From contig JAQOTA010000060.1 in NCBI GenBank assembly GCA_029532415.1, positions 2,170,001 through 2,234,000 on the forward strand: a DNA stretch of 64,000 nt. The letters are read 5' to 3'. The translations under genes and the position numbers were made by a program. Under the pieces are notes generated by a model. The model did no database searches and was not told the DNA's origin. It saw only the letters and a list, made by a program, of their open reading frames with translations. The first letter of the stretch is position 1. Each line of letters opens with the position of its first letter. This document shows, piece by piece, positions 1-10,180 of the stretch. The stretch comes from Marasmius tenuissimus. Lineage: Eukaryota > Basidiomycota > Agaricomycetes > Agaricales > Marasmiaceae.

Positions 1-245
1 CTAGGGAGAGCACCCGGAGGAGGAATCCGACGCCAACAGATTTCAGCCACCCCTTTCACTCTCTTCCCAGATGAACCAACACCTACACCCTCGTACTCAC
101 CATTGCCAATGACCCCTACTGCCCAAATCTCTGCCACTCCCTCTTCCACCCCCAACATGGATGCCATTGCCCAAATCGCCACCCTCCAGCAAGCCCTAGC
201 CCAGCAGAACACTATTCTCCAACAACTCATGCAAAAGGATTTTTA
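1..245 (+). pseudogene. gag remnant of Gypsy-A (N-terminal, capsid missing)
   Basis: One frame is open from about 28 to a TAA at 243-245. It reads a Pro/Thr/Ser-rich stretch and then a short Gln/Leu-rich probable coiled coil ending QQLMQKDF. In related fungal gypsy elements such a coiled coil lies near the gag N-terminus and is followed by a capsid of a few hundred residues and a CCHC zinc knuckle. Here the protease region starts within about 10 bases, so capsid and zinc knuckle appear deleted. The deletion is inferred from the missing domains; the start of gag is off the window. Confidence 0.55.
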
Positions 246-251
246 AGTAGG

Positions 252-992
252 GTGTCTGCCTTCGCCGTGACAAAGGTGCCCTCACCAGCTTCAGTCTATG
301 CTTCCTCCTTGTATGACTCAATTCACTCATGTACAATATCCTCTGTTCGAGAAATAGACACTCTCTCACCTCACTTCCGCATACAAGTCACACTGAAAGG
401 AAAGCATCGCCAGACTGAAACAACGGCCATGATCGATAGCGGGGCCACCGCATTATTTCTTGGAAAATCCTTTGTCACAACCAATCACATCACCACCTTC
501 CCTCTCCAACACCCAATTCGAGTTCACAACATCGATGGAACACTAAACCAGGCTAGAAGTATCACACGCTACGCTCGTCTAGGTCCAGTAGTGGAGGACA
601 CTGAAGCCTGGACGGACTTCTTGGTCACAGATCTTGTTGAATCCGGACTACCGGATATATGGACCGTTGTATCGGGCTACATCTATGCTTCAATCGTTTC
701 ACTATGATCTATGCTATTCCTAGTCATTCCCGTTATAGTAGCTACAGCCACCTCTGTATAGTATATAAGTAGCTCTGTATCTACATGCAATACCAGTACT
801 TTTACTACTTTCGTTGCTGCCTCTAAGCCTATCTCCAGGTGAGCTAGTCTGTCCCATACTGCCACTACGTGGGCAGGACCTCTGCCTCAACAGATCTAGG
901 AGGACAACATGCTATATTAGGGCTATCCTGTCTTCGGAAGACCAATCCTCAGATCAACTGGAAAGGGACACCTTTCAGTCCCAAAACAAGGA
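252..992 (+). pseudogene. Retropepsin region of Gypsy-A, split by a solo LTR
   Basis: The frame from 252 carries the aspartic protease active-site motif MIDSGAT near residue 59. It stays open to 634, where the solo LTR enters. Skipping the LTR and one copy of the 5-bp duplication, the same frame continues at 893 and reads the second retropepsin signature ILGLSCLRK, then runs into reverse transcriptase. The insertion is therefore precise and the protease was open when it was hit. Retropepsin cuts the Gag-Pol polyprotein into mature proteins. No good ATG lies at 252, as expected for an internal part of a polyprotein. Confidence 0.85.
635..892 (+). mobile_element. Solo LTR of the Copia-A family
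   Basis: A 258-bp sequence from TGTTGAATCC to CTGCCTCAACA closely matches, in reverse, the LTRs at 15475-15733 and 22594-22851. It is flanked by a 5-bp target duplication, GATCT, at 630-634 and 893-897. It contains a TATA-like TATATAAG. A single LTR with an intact duplication is the usual product of recombination between the two LTRs of a full element. Confidence 0.96.
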
Positions 993-2870
993 GTGGAGAT
1001 AGAAGAAGTGGAGGATGAAGAGAAATGGGCAGGAACAGGTAATCCACCACTCAGCAATGCTATTCTTGAATCTATCGATGACCCCTTCGAAACCATCCAT
1101 GCATCCATTATTGAAACGCCCCCAGTGGAGCCTGAAGATACAACGCCACTTTATCATATCATGGCCAACCAGGCCGCACGCAGATCTTTAGTCAAAAAAA
1201 GAATCTTAGAGGACTGTCACGACAAGGTATGGGTTGCAGCAGGGTACATGTACTCTCAACAGATTGCCGAAGAAACCAACAAGGAAAAGCCAAAACCGTC
1301 ATTTGAGGAGATGGTACCAGAATCATATTGGGAATACGCTAAAGTCTTTTCTGAGCAGGAATCCGAGCGACTTCCAGCTCACAAGCCATGGGATCACGCT
1401 ATCAAACTCACACCAGGATCACCACAGACCATGAAAAGAAAGGTCTACCCCATGTCACTCAACGAACAACAAGAACTGGACAAGTTCCTGGAGGAGAACC
1501 AACGGAAAGGCTACATCCGACCCTTGAAATCACCTCTTGCGTCACCTGTTTTCTTTGTGAAGAAGAAGGATGGAAAACTCAGATTCATGCAGGACTATTG
1601 GAAACTTGACGAGTACACTATCAAAAACTGTTACCCACTCCCCCTGGTCACAGATATCATCAATCGACTCCAAGGTGCAAAGAATTTCACAAAATTCGAT
1701 GTACGATGGGGATACAACAACGTACGGATTAAGGAAGGAGATGAATGGAAGGCCACCTTTGCAACCAATAGGGGACTTTTTGAACCAAGAGTGATGTTCT
1801 TTGGACTCACTAACTCACCTACTATGTTCCAATCCCTCATGAATTCTATATTTGCTGATCTCATAGCCCTAGGAAAGGTTGCCGTGTACCTGGACAACAT
1901 TCTCATCTTCACCAGTACGCGAGAGGAGCATCAGATCCTAGTCAAGGAGGTCTTGTCACGACTCCAGAAACACAACCTCTACCTATGACCAGAGAAATGC
2001 CAATTTGAACAACAGGAAATCAAGTACCTGGGACTCCTGATCAGTGAAGGCCAAGTACGCATGGACCCAGCTAAAGTCAAAGCTGTACGAGAATGGGCAA
2101 CTCCTCGAACCTGCATGATGTCTGGGGCTTTTTGGGATTCGCCAACTTCTACCAACACTTCATTAGGGATTTCGCGAAAACGGCACAGCCACTGAATGAC
2201 CTCACACGGAAGCATGTCTCCTTTGACTGGGGAACTCAGCAACAAGCAGCCTTGATGAACTTCAAACAGCCTTCACCACTGCTCCAATCTTAACTCTTTG
2301 GGACCCAGACCGGCCAACACGCATTGAAGTCGACGCCTCCGGATTTGCTACAGGAGGAGTGCTATCCCAGAAATTAGAAGACGGCTTATGGCACCCAGTT
2401 GCATTCCGATCAGTATCTATGCAGCCAGCAAAGAGAAATTTTGAGATATGGGACGGGGAAATGTTGGCAATCATTGACGCCCTGAAGGACTGGCAATACT
2501 TTCTGGAAGGACAACCTCAGCCATTTGAGATCCTGACTGACCATTCGAATTTGGAGTTCTGGAAGAACACTCAAAACCTAATTCGCCAACAGGCTTGCTG
2601 GGCACTTTATCTGTCCCATTTCCACTTCCAACTCAGTTATTGCCCTGGCAAAACCAACACACTAGCCAACCCCCTCTCTCATATGACAGCACATCAGGTC
2701 TCAGATAATGAGGACAATCGCCAACAAGTGGTTCTCGGACCAGAACTCTTTGTACAAATTGCAGCCAAAGCATTGATCAACCCGCTTGAAAATCAGATCA
2801 GGGAAGCCTCTGTTAGAGAAGCGGAAGTATTGGAAGGACTCTGGCAGTTGAAGAAGAATGGGCCATTGTG
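993..2870 (+). pseudogene. Reverse transcriptase and RNase H of Gypsy-A
   Basis: The 331-codon frame 993-1988 holds reverse transcriptase palm and fingers. It reads FVKKKDGKLR, then FTKFDVRWGYNN (first catalytic Asp), FFGLTNSPTMFQ, and YLDN in place of the usual YxDD, so one catalytic Asp is replaced by Asn. TGA at 1986-1988 sits where relatives have a basic residue before PEKC. One-base frameshifts near 2106 and 2262 move the frame twice. Connection and RNase H continue with IEVDASGFATGG, EMLAIIDAL and TDHSNLEFW to TGA at 2869-2871. The protein would make cDNA from element RNA and remove the RNA strand, but this copy cannot. Confidence 0.92.
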
Positions 2871-2871
2871 A

Positions 2872-4043
2872 TTGGTAAACGAACTAGCTGAGTAGGAGGA
2901 GGACAATGGACTGGTATACCACAGAGGGCGAGTATATGTACCTCCAGACGAAGAGCTGCGAAGGGAGGTAGTACGACAGTGTCATGATGACCCAACCACA
3001 GGACATCCTGGACTCCATGGCACACTGGATCCGGTGGACACCCGCTTTTGGTGGCCAACCATGTGTTTGTTTGTGGAGAAATATGTAGAAGGATGTAATT
3101 CCTGTGCATGCAGAAAGCTGCACTGACATCCCTGTGTTGTTATGCAACCCCTCAAAGTACCGAATGGCCCATGGGAGGAAGTGGGAGTCAACCTGATCAC
3201 TCAACTGCCAGATTCTCATGGCTATGATGCAATCCTAGTCTGCACCGATCTCTTCACAAAACAGGTCCACACCATCCCCTGCACCACTAACATCACTGCC
3301 GAAGGGATAGCAGACCTTTACTACTGAGAAATATTCCGACTTCACGGCTTACCCCTGCGTTTTGTGTCAGATCAGGGCCCTCAGTTCAACGCCAAGCTCA
3401 CCAGAGCACTACTAGAACGACTAGGGATCAAGGGTAGCTTCACCTCAGGATACCACCCCCAGGCCAATGGACAGACAGAAAGAGTGAACCAGGAGGTGGA
3501 GAAGTACCTGAGGTTGCATATGAACTACCGGCAAGACGATTGGTCCGAACATCTTCCACTTGCAGAGTTTGTACTCAACTCCCGCACGCACTTAGCCCAT
3601 CATTTATCCCCCTTCAAACTCCTATATGGGTACTTACCCCTTTTCAATATCCCAGTGGGACGATGATTGGGAATTCCGGAAGTCGAAAACCATATCAACA
3701 TTCTGTGGGAAGTACGCCAGGATGCGGGAGCAGCTCTACACTTGACAAAGCGGCACCAGAAGGAGGGATACGAGTGAGGAAAGAAGAAGGCACACCAGTT
3801 CAAGGTTGGGGACTTTGTTTGGCTAGATGGATTTGACTTCAATCTGAAACTGTCAAGCGAGAAATTGGGCGATCAGAGCTTAGGCCCCTTCGAGATATTA
3901 CAGGAAGTGGGAGGTTTGGACTATCGGTTGGATTTGCCAGAAGAGCAGGGACGACACCACACCATCTTCCACGTCGACAAACTCTATCCCTACAAAGGCA
4001 ACCTGATTAACGGTCTACTACCGGAACCCCCGGGGCCAATCTA
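2872..4043 (+). pseudogene. Integrase (zinc-binding and catalytic core) of Gypsy-A
   Basis: Same frame as the RNase H. An HHCC zinc domain (CHDDPTTGHPG, then CNSCACRK) is followed by the rve core: VNLITQLP with Asn where the first catalytic Asp is expected, VSDQGPQF with the second Asp, and GQTERVNQEVEKYL with the Glu. The GPY/F-like C-terminal region follows (LGPFEI, HTIFHVDKL). In-frame stops lie at 2893 (TAG), 3124, 3325, 3664, 3775 (TGA) and 4042 (TAG). At most TGA positions relatives carry Arg, pointing to CGA to TGA change. Integrase would join element cDNA to the chromosome. Confidence 0.92.
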
Positions 4044-4044
4044 G

Positions 4045-4254
4045 ATTGAGGGCAAGGACGAACCGGAGTATGAGGTGGACAAAATTCTTGACAGTCAGTA
4101 CAGGTGGCACTGGTTGGAGTATAGAGTCAAGTGGAAAGGAGACCACCGAAGCACATGGGAACCAGCACCGAATCTAAAGAACGCACCACGGAAGGTAAAA
4201 GAGTTCCACAAGAAACACCCAGTGACAGCAGGACCAGCACCCCGAGACAACTAA
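4045..4254 (+). pseudogene. C-terminal chromodomain of Gypsy-A integrase
   Basis: After the TAG at 4042, the frame gives a classic chromodomain: YEVDKILDS, then YRVKWKG and STWEP, a C-terminal helix and TAA at 4252-4254. Aromatic positions are kept (Y in YEV, W in VKWKG, W in TWEP). In chromoviruses this module binds modified histone tails and steers integration to heterochromatin. The domain itself is undamaged but is cut off from the rest by stops. A 26-bp gap and the purine tract lead to the 3' LTR. Confidence 0.9.
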
Positions 4255-4291
4255 AGTGGAGCGAGGACGATGAAGCGTAGAAGGGGGGTAA

Positions 4292-4772
4292 TGTCATGAA
4301 GATGCCACTTTTCCCTCCACCATTTGCTCACATGATTATCACATGTTCTTTTCTCACAATCACTTACTATACATCTTTCTTTCTCACAATTCCCTTTCTG
4401 AACCCACCATCGTGCAGCTTTAACCCACATCGCGCAGCCATCCCATTATCTCATATCGACTCACTCCTTATTCATCCTTGACTCATACTTACTCATACAC
4501 AACTCATAGGTAGCCACTCCAACTCCAGCTCTGACCGTAGGATAGGTATATAAGCTAGCTAGTCTTCACCTGGTCCCTCATCTTGACCTCTTGTTGTTGG
4601 GACCAGGTGAGTAGTACAGTCTCCTTTGCTTTCCTTCTCTACAATAGATCTAACTTGTCGTTGGGACCAGTTTCTGCCTTATCTCTGTCTGAGTCAAGCC
4701 TGCTGCTCTTCTCTAAGCTTGCTACCACTCCCTGCCTTCACCGTCTCCGATAGACGCTCAGCACTTCATGAC
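4292..4772 (+). repeat. 3' LTR of Gypsy-A
   Basis: A 481-bp LTR starts TGTCATGAAG and ends CTTCATGACA, a perfect 10-bp terminal inverted repeat. The purine tract AAGGGGGGTAA precedes it. TATATAAG lies at 4547-4554. An 11-bp inverted repeat (4567-4577 and 4599-4609) sits just downstream, near the expected RNA start. The sequence right of 4772 is the RNase H of Gypsy-B. The partner LTR is outside the window. Confidence 0.93.
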
Positions 4773-4774
4773 AA

Positions 4775-5773
4775 AATTGAGTCAAGAATTAAGCCCATCG
4801 CACTTGTCGACAACTTAATTTCTGTGCTGTGGTAAAGTACTCCAGGTTCTTGTGATCTGTATGAATCTCCACTGTATATGGTGCTCCTTCTAAATAGTGT
4901 CTCCATGTTTCCAATGCTCTAATGATTGCCAAGAGTTCCTTATCATGGATATTGTAGTTCTGTTTGGCCTCTGACAGTAATTTGATGCATCAGACTTTGC
5001 TACTGGAGGAATCCTCTCACAGCAAGGTGAAGATGGCCAGTGGCACCCAACAGCATATATTTCCAACTTCCACACAATACAGTTTTGATTCATCAGGCAT
5101 CAGCAATACTGGAGAGGATATGAATGCAGCTTTCAAAGCATCAAATGCTGCTTGACAATCTGGGGTCCAGTTCCATTGATGTTCCTTCCTGGTCAACTTG
5201 AATAATGGTCTTGCAATCCAAGAAAACCCCTCTATAAAGCAGTGATAGAAATTCCCAAACCCAAGAAATGATTGCACTTCCTTCACAGAATAGAATGTGG
5301 TGTTGGCCATTCAGTGACACCTGCTACCTTTACTGGATCCATAGCAAGGGTGTTGTGAGAGATTATCAGGCCCAGAAATTCAACTGACTCAGCTTCAAAA
5401 GTGCATTTTTCTGGTTTCAAGTAGAGGTCATGATCTTTCAACTGCTGAAGCACCTTTCTGACAATTTGACGATGTTCCTCCATAGTGTCCGTGAATATAA
5501 GAATGTTGTCTATATAAATGACCACCTTTCCTAACTCAATCAAGTCACTAAAAATGGTGTTTATCATTGCTTGGAATGTTGCAGGCGGGTTCATAAGGCC
5601 AAAGAACATCACTGTTGGTTCAACAAGGCCTCGGTTCGTCTTGAATGCAGCTTTCCACTCATCCCCCTCCTTGTTTCTGATATTGTTGTAACCCCATCTA
5701 AGATCCACCTTAGAGAATACTCGTGCTCCCTTGAGTTTATCCACAAGTTCTGATATGAGGGGTAGTGGGTATC
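4775..5773 (-). pseudogene. Reverse transcriptase C-terminal half and RNase H start of Gypsy-B
   Basis: On the minus strand from 5773: VFSKVDLRWGYNN (first catalytic Asp), FFGLMNPPATFQ, YIDN in the YxDD position, LYLKPEKC and FLGLIISH. A frame change near 5310 leads to VQSFLGFGNFYHCFI and the connection domain. RNase H ([16 protein letters not shown]) runs into the Gypsy-A boundary. One stop lies just before the break. Where relatives have YIDD, the second Asp is Asn, as also in Gypsy-A, so this copy is inactive. Confidence 0.9.
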
Positions 5774-6242
5774 TGTCAAGAACAAGGCCAGTGACTAGGA
5801 AAACCCCTCAGGCCACCAACAGGGTCAAGAATGCAAAAGAGGAAAGATAGATTTGAGTAGAGCAAGTGTATGATAGTACATGCTGGATACAGGCACTATA
5901 AGATGAAGTTGTCAGACTGGAGAACCATCTAGAAGTGTCCATGATTATGTATGACAGGACCAAGCTGTAGAGATATCATGGGAACAAGGGTAAAACAGGA
6001 AAAATGAAAGAACAAGTGATAAGAATCAAGGGATACATGTGGAAACATTGTCATGATGGAAACCATATGGTATGCTGGGAAAATATCTGGAAACAATGTG
6101 GAACACCAGGTAGTACCAGGTAATGATATGGAGGCCAGAATGCAATGGTGAGAACATGTAACCATGGGAAATAAAGAGAAAAACATGAGGAAAAAGTACC
6201 CGGAGACCAAGGGAAGGGACAACAGTAGGTGGATTTGTAACA
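5774..6242 (-). mobile_element. Solo LTR, family LTR-S (copy 1)
   Basis: A 469-bp LTR in reverse orientation (plus strand starts TGTCAAGAAC, ends TTTGTAACA), with duplication GTATC at 5769-5773 and 6243-6247. It is nearly the same length and sequence as 7017-7485 and 32343-32810. It splits the Gypsy-B reverse transcriptase; skipping it and one duplication copy restores an in-frame PLPLI motif. Confidence 0.96.
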
Positions 6243-7016
6243 GTATCCATTCTTGACAGTGCCAGTGTTGAGAACCCAATAGTCCTGTACAGGTTGTAGC
6301 TTTCTATCTTTCTTTTTGACAAAGAAAAATGGACTTGCCATTGATGACTTTGAAGGACGAATATATCCCTTCCCTAAATTCTCCTTGAGGAATGAATCAA
6401 GTTTGTGCTGTTCATTGGGTGATAGAGGATATGTCTTGCAAGTCTTTGGTTGGAAATCCGGCTTGAGATCAATGACATGATCCCAATCTCCTTGTGCTGG
6501 TAACTGTTCTGCTATCTTCTTGTCAAAAACTGATAGAAATCCATGGTATTGCTCCAGAACTAGTTCCTCAAGCTTCTTGGGAGTTTTTTCAGCAGCATGG
6601 TGTTTCTCTGCTAATGCTTGTGCATTTGTGAATGCTGCTCAGATATTCATAGTAGGACCGTCCTCGAAATCTGGTTCGCTCACTGGAGAGTCCTCTTTTC
6701 CAAAGACTTGTTTCAATGCTCTAATTACCCAATCTCTAGGCACCTCAACTTCTCCATCATCATCTTCTGTGAACAGCTTTGATGGTAGTGAGGGATGTCC
6801 AACAAACAAACGGACTTGTCTGCAACTTCCAGCAATCTTGGTAACTGGAACTGGAACACTGTCCTCCTCTTTCCAAGTAACCTTGCAGTCCTGATAGAAA
6901 CAAGGAATTTTTGATTTGGATGCCCAAAATGTTGATTTTACCTCTGACTTGGTGCAAACATTCTTGACAGGTGGATTTTCGCAAATGCATGTGGGAGGAC
7001 ATCTAACCATATCCAC
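6243..7016 (-). pseudogene. Protease-RT linker and reverse transcriptase N-terminus of Gypsy-B
   Basis: Minus strand from 7016: a 125-codon open frame (to 6639) of the linker between protease and reverse transcriptase. The RT fingers follow, with a highly conserved [11 protein letters not shown] and VQDYWVLN before the LTR break at 6242. The frame ending at 6639 stops in a linker helix. RT positions here match those of Gypsy-A, so the two elements are distant relatives. Coding capacity is interrupted on both sides by solo LTRs. Confidence 0.85.
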
Positions 7017-7485
7017 TGTTATGAATCCACATATTGTTTTCCCTTCTCTTGGTCCCCGGGTACTTTTTCCTCATGTTTTTCTCTTTATTTCCCATGGTTA
7101 CATGTTCTCACCATTGCATTCTGGCCTCCATATCATTACCTGGTACTACCTGGTGTTCCACATTGCTTCCAGATATTTTCCCAGTATACCATATGGTTTC
7201 CATCATGACATTGTCTCCACATGTATCCCTTGATTCTTATCACTTGTTCTTTCAGTTTTCCTCTTTTATATTCATTCCCATGATATCTCTACAGCTTGGC
7301 TCTGTCATATATAATCGTGGACACTTTTAGATAGTTCTCCAGTCTGACAACTTCGTCTCATAGTGCCTGTATCCAGCATGTACTATCATACACTTGCTCT
7401 ACTCAAATCTATCTTTCCTCTTTTGCATTCTTGACCCTGTTGGTGGCCTGAGGGGTTTTCCTAGTCACTGGCCTCGTTCTTGACA
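7017..7485 (+). mobile_element. Solo LTR, family LTR-S (copy 2)
   Basis: A 469-bp LTR in plus orientation, from TGTTATGAATCC to GTTCTTGACA. It is flanked by duplication TCCAC at 7012-7016 and 7486-7490. TATATAA lies at 7308-7314, and an expected RNA start about 30 bp later falls at AGTCTGACAAC (7341). It lies in Gypsy-B between protease and reverse transcriptase. Confidence 0.96.
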
Positions 7486-8104
7486 TCCACCTCTCGGTTT
7501 ATCTAATTGATCTCTGGATTATGCTGCTCCAACCAATCTGTTCCGAGTATAACATCATGATCCCCAATATATGTGACATAGAATTCAGCTGTTTCCTCAT
7601 GGAATGACAGATGGTCTTGAGAATAGATATGAAGCTTTTGTCAGGTAAAATATTGAACCCATCCAAGGACATTCTCAGATCCATCCACATTCCGGACTGG
7701 AAAAGGTGTAGAAACAGGAAGAAGAGTGAAACAATGTTTTCGGGCAAAATTTGAATTAATGATGATCCCTTCCACTATCAACAAGTGCTTCTGCATTGAT
7801 TTTCTGACCGGTAATCTTCCCTATGAGCTCAACTTGTAGTGTAATCAATGGAGTCTGTCTGTTTCTGATGATTGCAGACATTCTCAATTCTGATGGAAAC
7901 AATTGCTCACAGAGTAGGTTCAATATATCAAATTGATTCGAAGATAGTCTGGTAAGTAATGGTACAACTCCTCCTAACAATGTGGTAGGGGAGGAAATCA
8001 AAAATCCTTCTTGTTGCCAAGGTCCCTCCAATGTGCAGCAGCAGCAGCCTTGGTTTCTGGGTCCAGCTTCTGAATATTGTTGAATGTCTCAGTGATTTCT
8101 TTCA
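7486..8104 (-). pseudogene. Retropepsin region of Gypsy-B
   Basis: Minus-strand reading crosses an ETFNNIQKLDPETK stretch (near 8100-8050), a linker, and the protease active site ALVDSG (near 7775). A frameshift follows at once, and the next frame gives IIINSNFAR and VRNVDGSENV, matching the body of gypsy retropepsins. The protease would process Gag-Pol. The frameshift and the LTR at 7485 inactivate it. Confidence 0.8.
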
Positions 8105-8229
8105 TATAGTCAGGGGCAGAGAAAGGGGAAGTGGTAGCGAGATTGTTCATAGGGGTAGAGTGGAAGATGATGGAACAGAGGATGAAAAAGATCTAGGAGT
8201 AGTGGCATGGATATTGGTGCCTGTGGGAC

Positions 8230-8341
8230 GCTGAATAGAAATGAATTGTCTTGATCCCTGGTTGGTTGGTGGAAATGTAGGACATTCATATCCTTGATGA
8301 CCTGGTTGCCGACATCTGAAGCAAAGTCCTTTATCAACACA
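8230..8341 (-). pseudogene. CCHC zinc knuckle of Gypsy-B gag, beyond the stop
   Basis: In frame with the gag ORF after TAG 8344-8342: C-x2-C-x4-H-x4-C (CFRCRQPGHQGYECP). This is the nucleocapsid finger that binds element RNA. It is intact but can be made only by reading through the TAG. Confidence 0.85.
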
Positions 8342-9715
8342 CTACTGTTGCTCCTGAGGAGTCAGCTTTTTCAGAGGAATAAGGGGCAAGGATGCATCTG
8401 GAGCCTTAAAGGCATTGACTTCCTTTGATGCTCCAGCATCTGAAACAACTCTACCCATGGTGGTAGATGTGGTAGTTGTTTGGGAACAAGTGACATAGTT
8501 CCCCGGGCAAATGTTCTTCCAGCATGCAGCTTCTGCCCTGCGATTCAAATACTCATTCTGCAACTCTACAGCTCGCTTCTTGTATCCCTCTAATCCCTTT
8601 AGCCTTGGGTATGTCCCAGACACCTGATCAACTAGCTTGGGATGAAGTCCACACTTGAATAAGAGCAAAAGTGCCTCCTCCCCCAGCTTAGAGACAGCTG
8701 CATGTCGTTCAAATTCGGAAATGTACTTGTCGATGTCAGCCAGGTCCCCAGTCATGGTGATGGTCTCAATAGTGGTCTGAGCCTTGCCTTTGGGATCAAG
8801 TGGAGCAAAGTCCTTCTTGAATTGTTTCAAGAGAGAATCGAGGGTTGGCCACTTAACAGACTTCCTAGAGGATGCTGTAGAGCTTGCAACTCCAGTTTGT
8901 TGGCCTGCAGGATCCATGCTATTGTCCTGGTGGTCACTGTCACTGCTACCCCAATCACTTCCTTCATCATCACTACCCCATCCATATATCTCCTCCATAC
9001 ACCTATCTGCCCATGCTGCACCAATATCTCCACCTAGTAATGAGAGGAAAAGCGCTTGTGGGTCCACTACAGTGGGGTACCTGTCTTCATTCAGTGCAAG
9101 GTAGTTTCTGAATTTATTGATAAATCTGTTGGTCTTGACATGGTCCCCTTCCCAATTCTCAGGCCTGACACCTCTCTCACTGGGAAAGGAGGTATGGGCT
9201 GCCTTATCTGACCCTGCTCCAAGGTTGATTGATGATTCTGGTTGGGATGATGGACAATTGTGGGTGGGATTGGTAGTAGCTGGTTGATTGGGAGATGTTT
9301 TGTGTTCTAACATGTTGGTTGATGGTGAGGACTTGGATTTTGGTTGAGGAATTGGTCTAAGGGGAATAGCACTAATATGTTCTTCTTTGATAGTTGGCGA
9401 CATACGGGTTTGCTCTGGAGAAATGAAGACATGTAACACTCTCTCCTCAGCAGCTGTCAACCAACGGTTCTCTGCTTGTGTTTCTCCAACAATATACCAG
9501 CCGTGTTGTCCGTTTGAGGTAGGCTGATCTAGCCAGTCAACTTCTTGCCAGACATTGGCAAGTACTGCAAAAAGTCTCTCTCCATCTCCGGGTTCAATTT
9601 GATGTGGTAAAGGAAAAGGGTGGGGATACTGAGGTTCTGGACTTGGTTCTGGACTAGGTGCTCTTGCAGTTTCTCGAGGTCCTTGTTGCCGGGAGGGTGA
9701 AGCAATGTTGGGCAA
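8342..9715 (-). CDS. Gag polyprotein of Gypsy-B
   Basis: An open frame of 457 codons with a good ATG at 9715. The N-terminal third is Pro/Ser/Thr-rich. The middle and C-terminal part look like a gypsy capsid, including ENWEGDHVKTNRFINKF and LLKQFKKDFAPLDPKGKAQ. TAG at 8342-8344 ends the frame. Directly beyond it, in the same frame, is an intact CCHC zinc knuckle, CFRCRQPGHQGYECP. The stop therefore lies inside gag, which was probably about 70 codons longer. Gag forms the particle that packages element RNA. It is the largest undamaged ORF of Gypsy-B. Confidence 0.88.
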   Translation of the reverse strand: MPNIASPSRQQGPRETARAPSPEPSPEPQYPHPFPLPHQIEPGDGERLFAVLANVWQEVDWLDQPTSNGQHGWYIVGETQAENRWLTAAEERVLHVFISPEQTRMSPTIKEEHISAIPLRPIPQPKSKSSPSTNMLEHKTSPNQPATTNPTHNCPSSQPESSINLGAGSDKAAHTSFPSERGVRPENWEGDHVKTNRFINKFRNYLALNEDRYPTVVDPQALFLSLLGGDIGAAWADRCMEEIYGWGSDDEGSDWGSSDSDHQDNSMDPAGQQTGVASSTASSRKSVKWPTLDSLLKQFKKDFAPLDPKGKAQTTIETITMTGDLADIDKYISEFERHAAVSKLGEEALLLLFKCGLHPKLVDQVSGTYPRLKGLEGYKKRAVELQNEYLNRRAEAACWKNICPGNYVTCSQTTTTSTTMGRVVSDAGASKEVNAFKAPDASLPLIPLKKLTPQEQQ

Positions 9716-9720
9716 TGAGA

Positions 9721-10179
9721 TTATTTGATGAGGATGAAGGAAAGAGCACGAGCTTGGAGATCAGGATATAGAAGACGACCAGAGAGTGTGAAAAATAAGT
9801 TGGAAACAAAGGTGAATTCTCTTTCAGGAATAATAGCAGGAATATGTTGTGCAGGAGTGGGTACAAGGGTGTTAAAGAGTTGAGTGATGCAAAGGTGGCC
9901 CTGGTATAGGATAATGGTGACAGAGGGATCTGTGAATTCAAAGACCCTCACTAGTAGGTACTGATTGTGGAAAGTGGAGTCTTCACCTGAGGCCCACACT
10001 GCACGGTGTGTATTAACCCAGCAATTGTTATATCTCTCAGGACTCCAGAGTATTCTGTGACCAAGTTCTTCATGGTTTAGGGTTCTGCTAAAGAATGGGG
10101 CAATCCCTGGGTAGGGGTATGCGTCAATATGTGCCAGTGTGCCAAGAAGGTGGGGTGAGAGTAAAAGGAGCTTGTCCAA
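9721..10179 (-). other. Met-less 152-codon open frame between 5' LTR and gag
   Basis: The frame opens two bases inside the LTR-internal junction and closes with a stop six bases before the gag ATG. Its first codon is TTG and no Met codon occurs within it. An in-frame TGA lies just upstream in the LTR, so it cannot begin in the LTR either. The composition looks protein-like (ILWSPERYNNCWVN, VRVFEFTDPSVT). I do not recognise it. It may be an extra element ORF whose start was lost, a leader read by an unusual mechanism, or chance. Confidence 0.4.
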
Positions 10180-10180
10180 G
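10166..10180 (-). promoter_or_regulatory. Candidate self-priming primer-binding site of Gypsy-B
   Basis: Next to the LTR edge the minus strand reads CTTGGACAAGCTCC. Ten of these bases (TGGACAAGCT) are complementary to AGCTTGTCCA inside the same LTR (10335-10326), about 30 bp downstream of a TATA box (10368-10362), where the RNA should start. This is the arrangement of Tf1-type self-primed elements, in which the 5' end of the RNA folds back to prime reverse transcription. Confidence 0.65.

Larger units (their letters stand above)
1..4772 (+). mobile_element. Gypsy-A: Ty3/gypsy chromovirus-type retrotransposon, 5' end outside window
   Basis: Seen: in order, a gag remnant, retropepsin, reverse transcriptase, RNase H, zinc-binding and core integrase, a C-terminal chromodomain, a purine tract (4281-4291) and a 3' LTR. 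This is the gene order of chromodomain-bearing Ty3/gypsy elements, which copy through RNA and integrate by their own integrase. The element is dead: two frameshifts, eight in-frame stops and a solo LTR inside the protease. It interrupts the RNase H of Gypsy-B, so it is younger than Gypsy-B. Its 5' LTR and primer site lie left of the window. Confidence 0.93.

Noticed and set aside
252..707. A 151-codon ORF taken as a separate gene
   Set aside because: It is the protease part of a polyprotein; its last part is LTR sequence.
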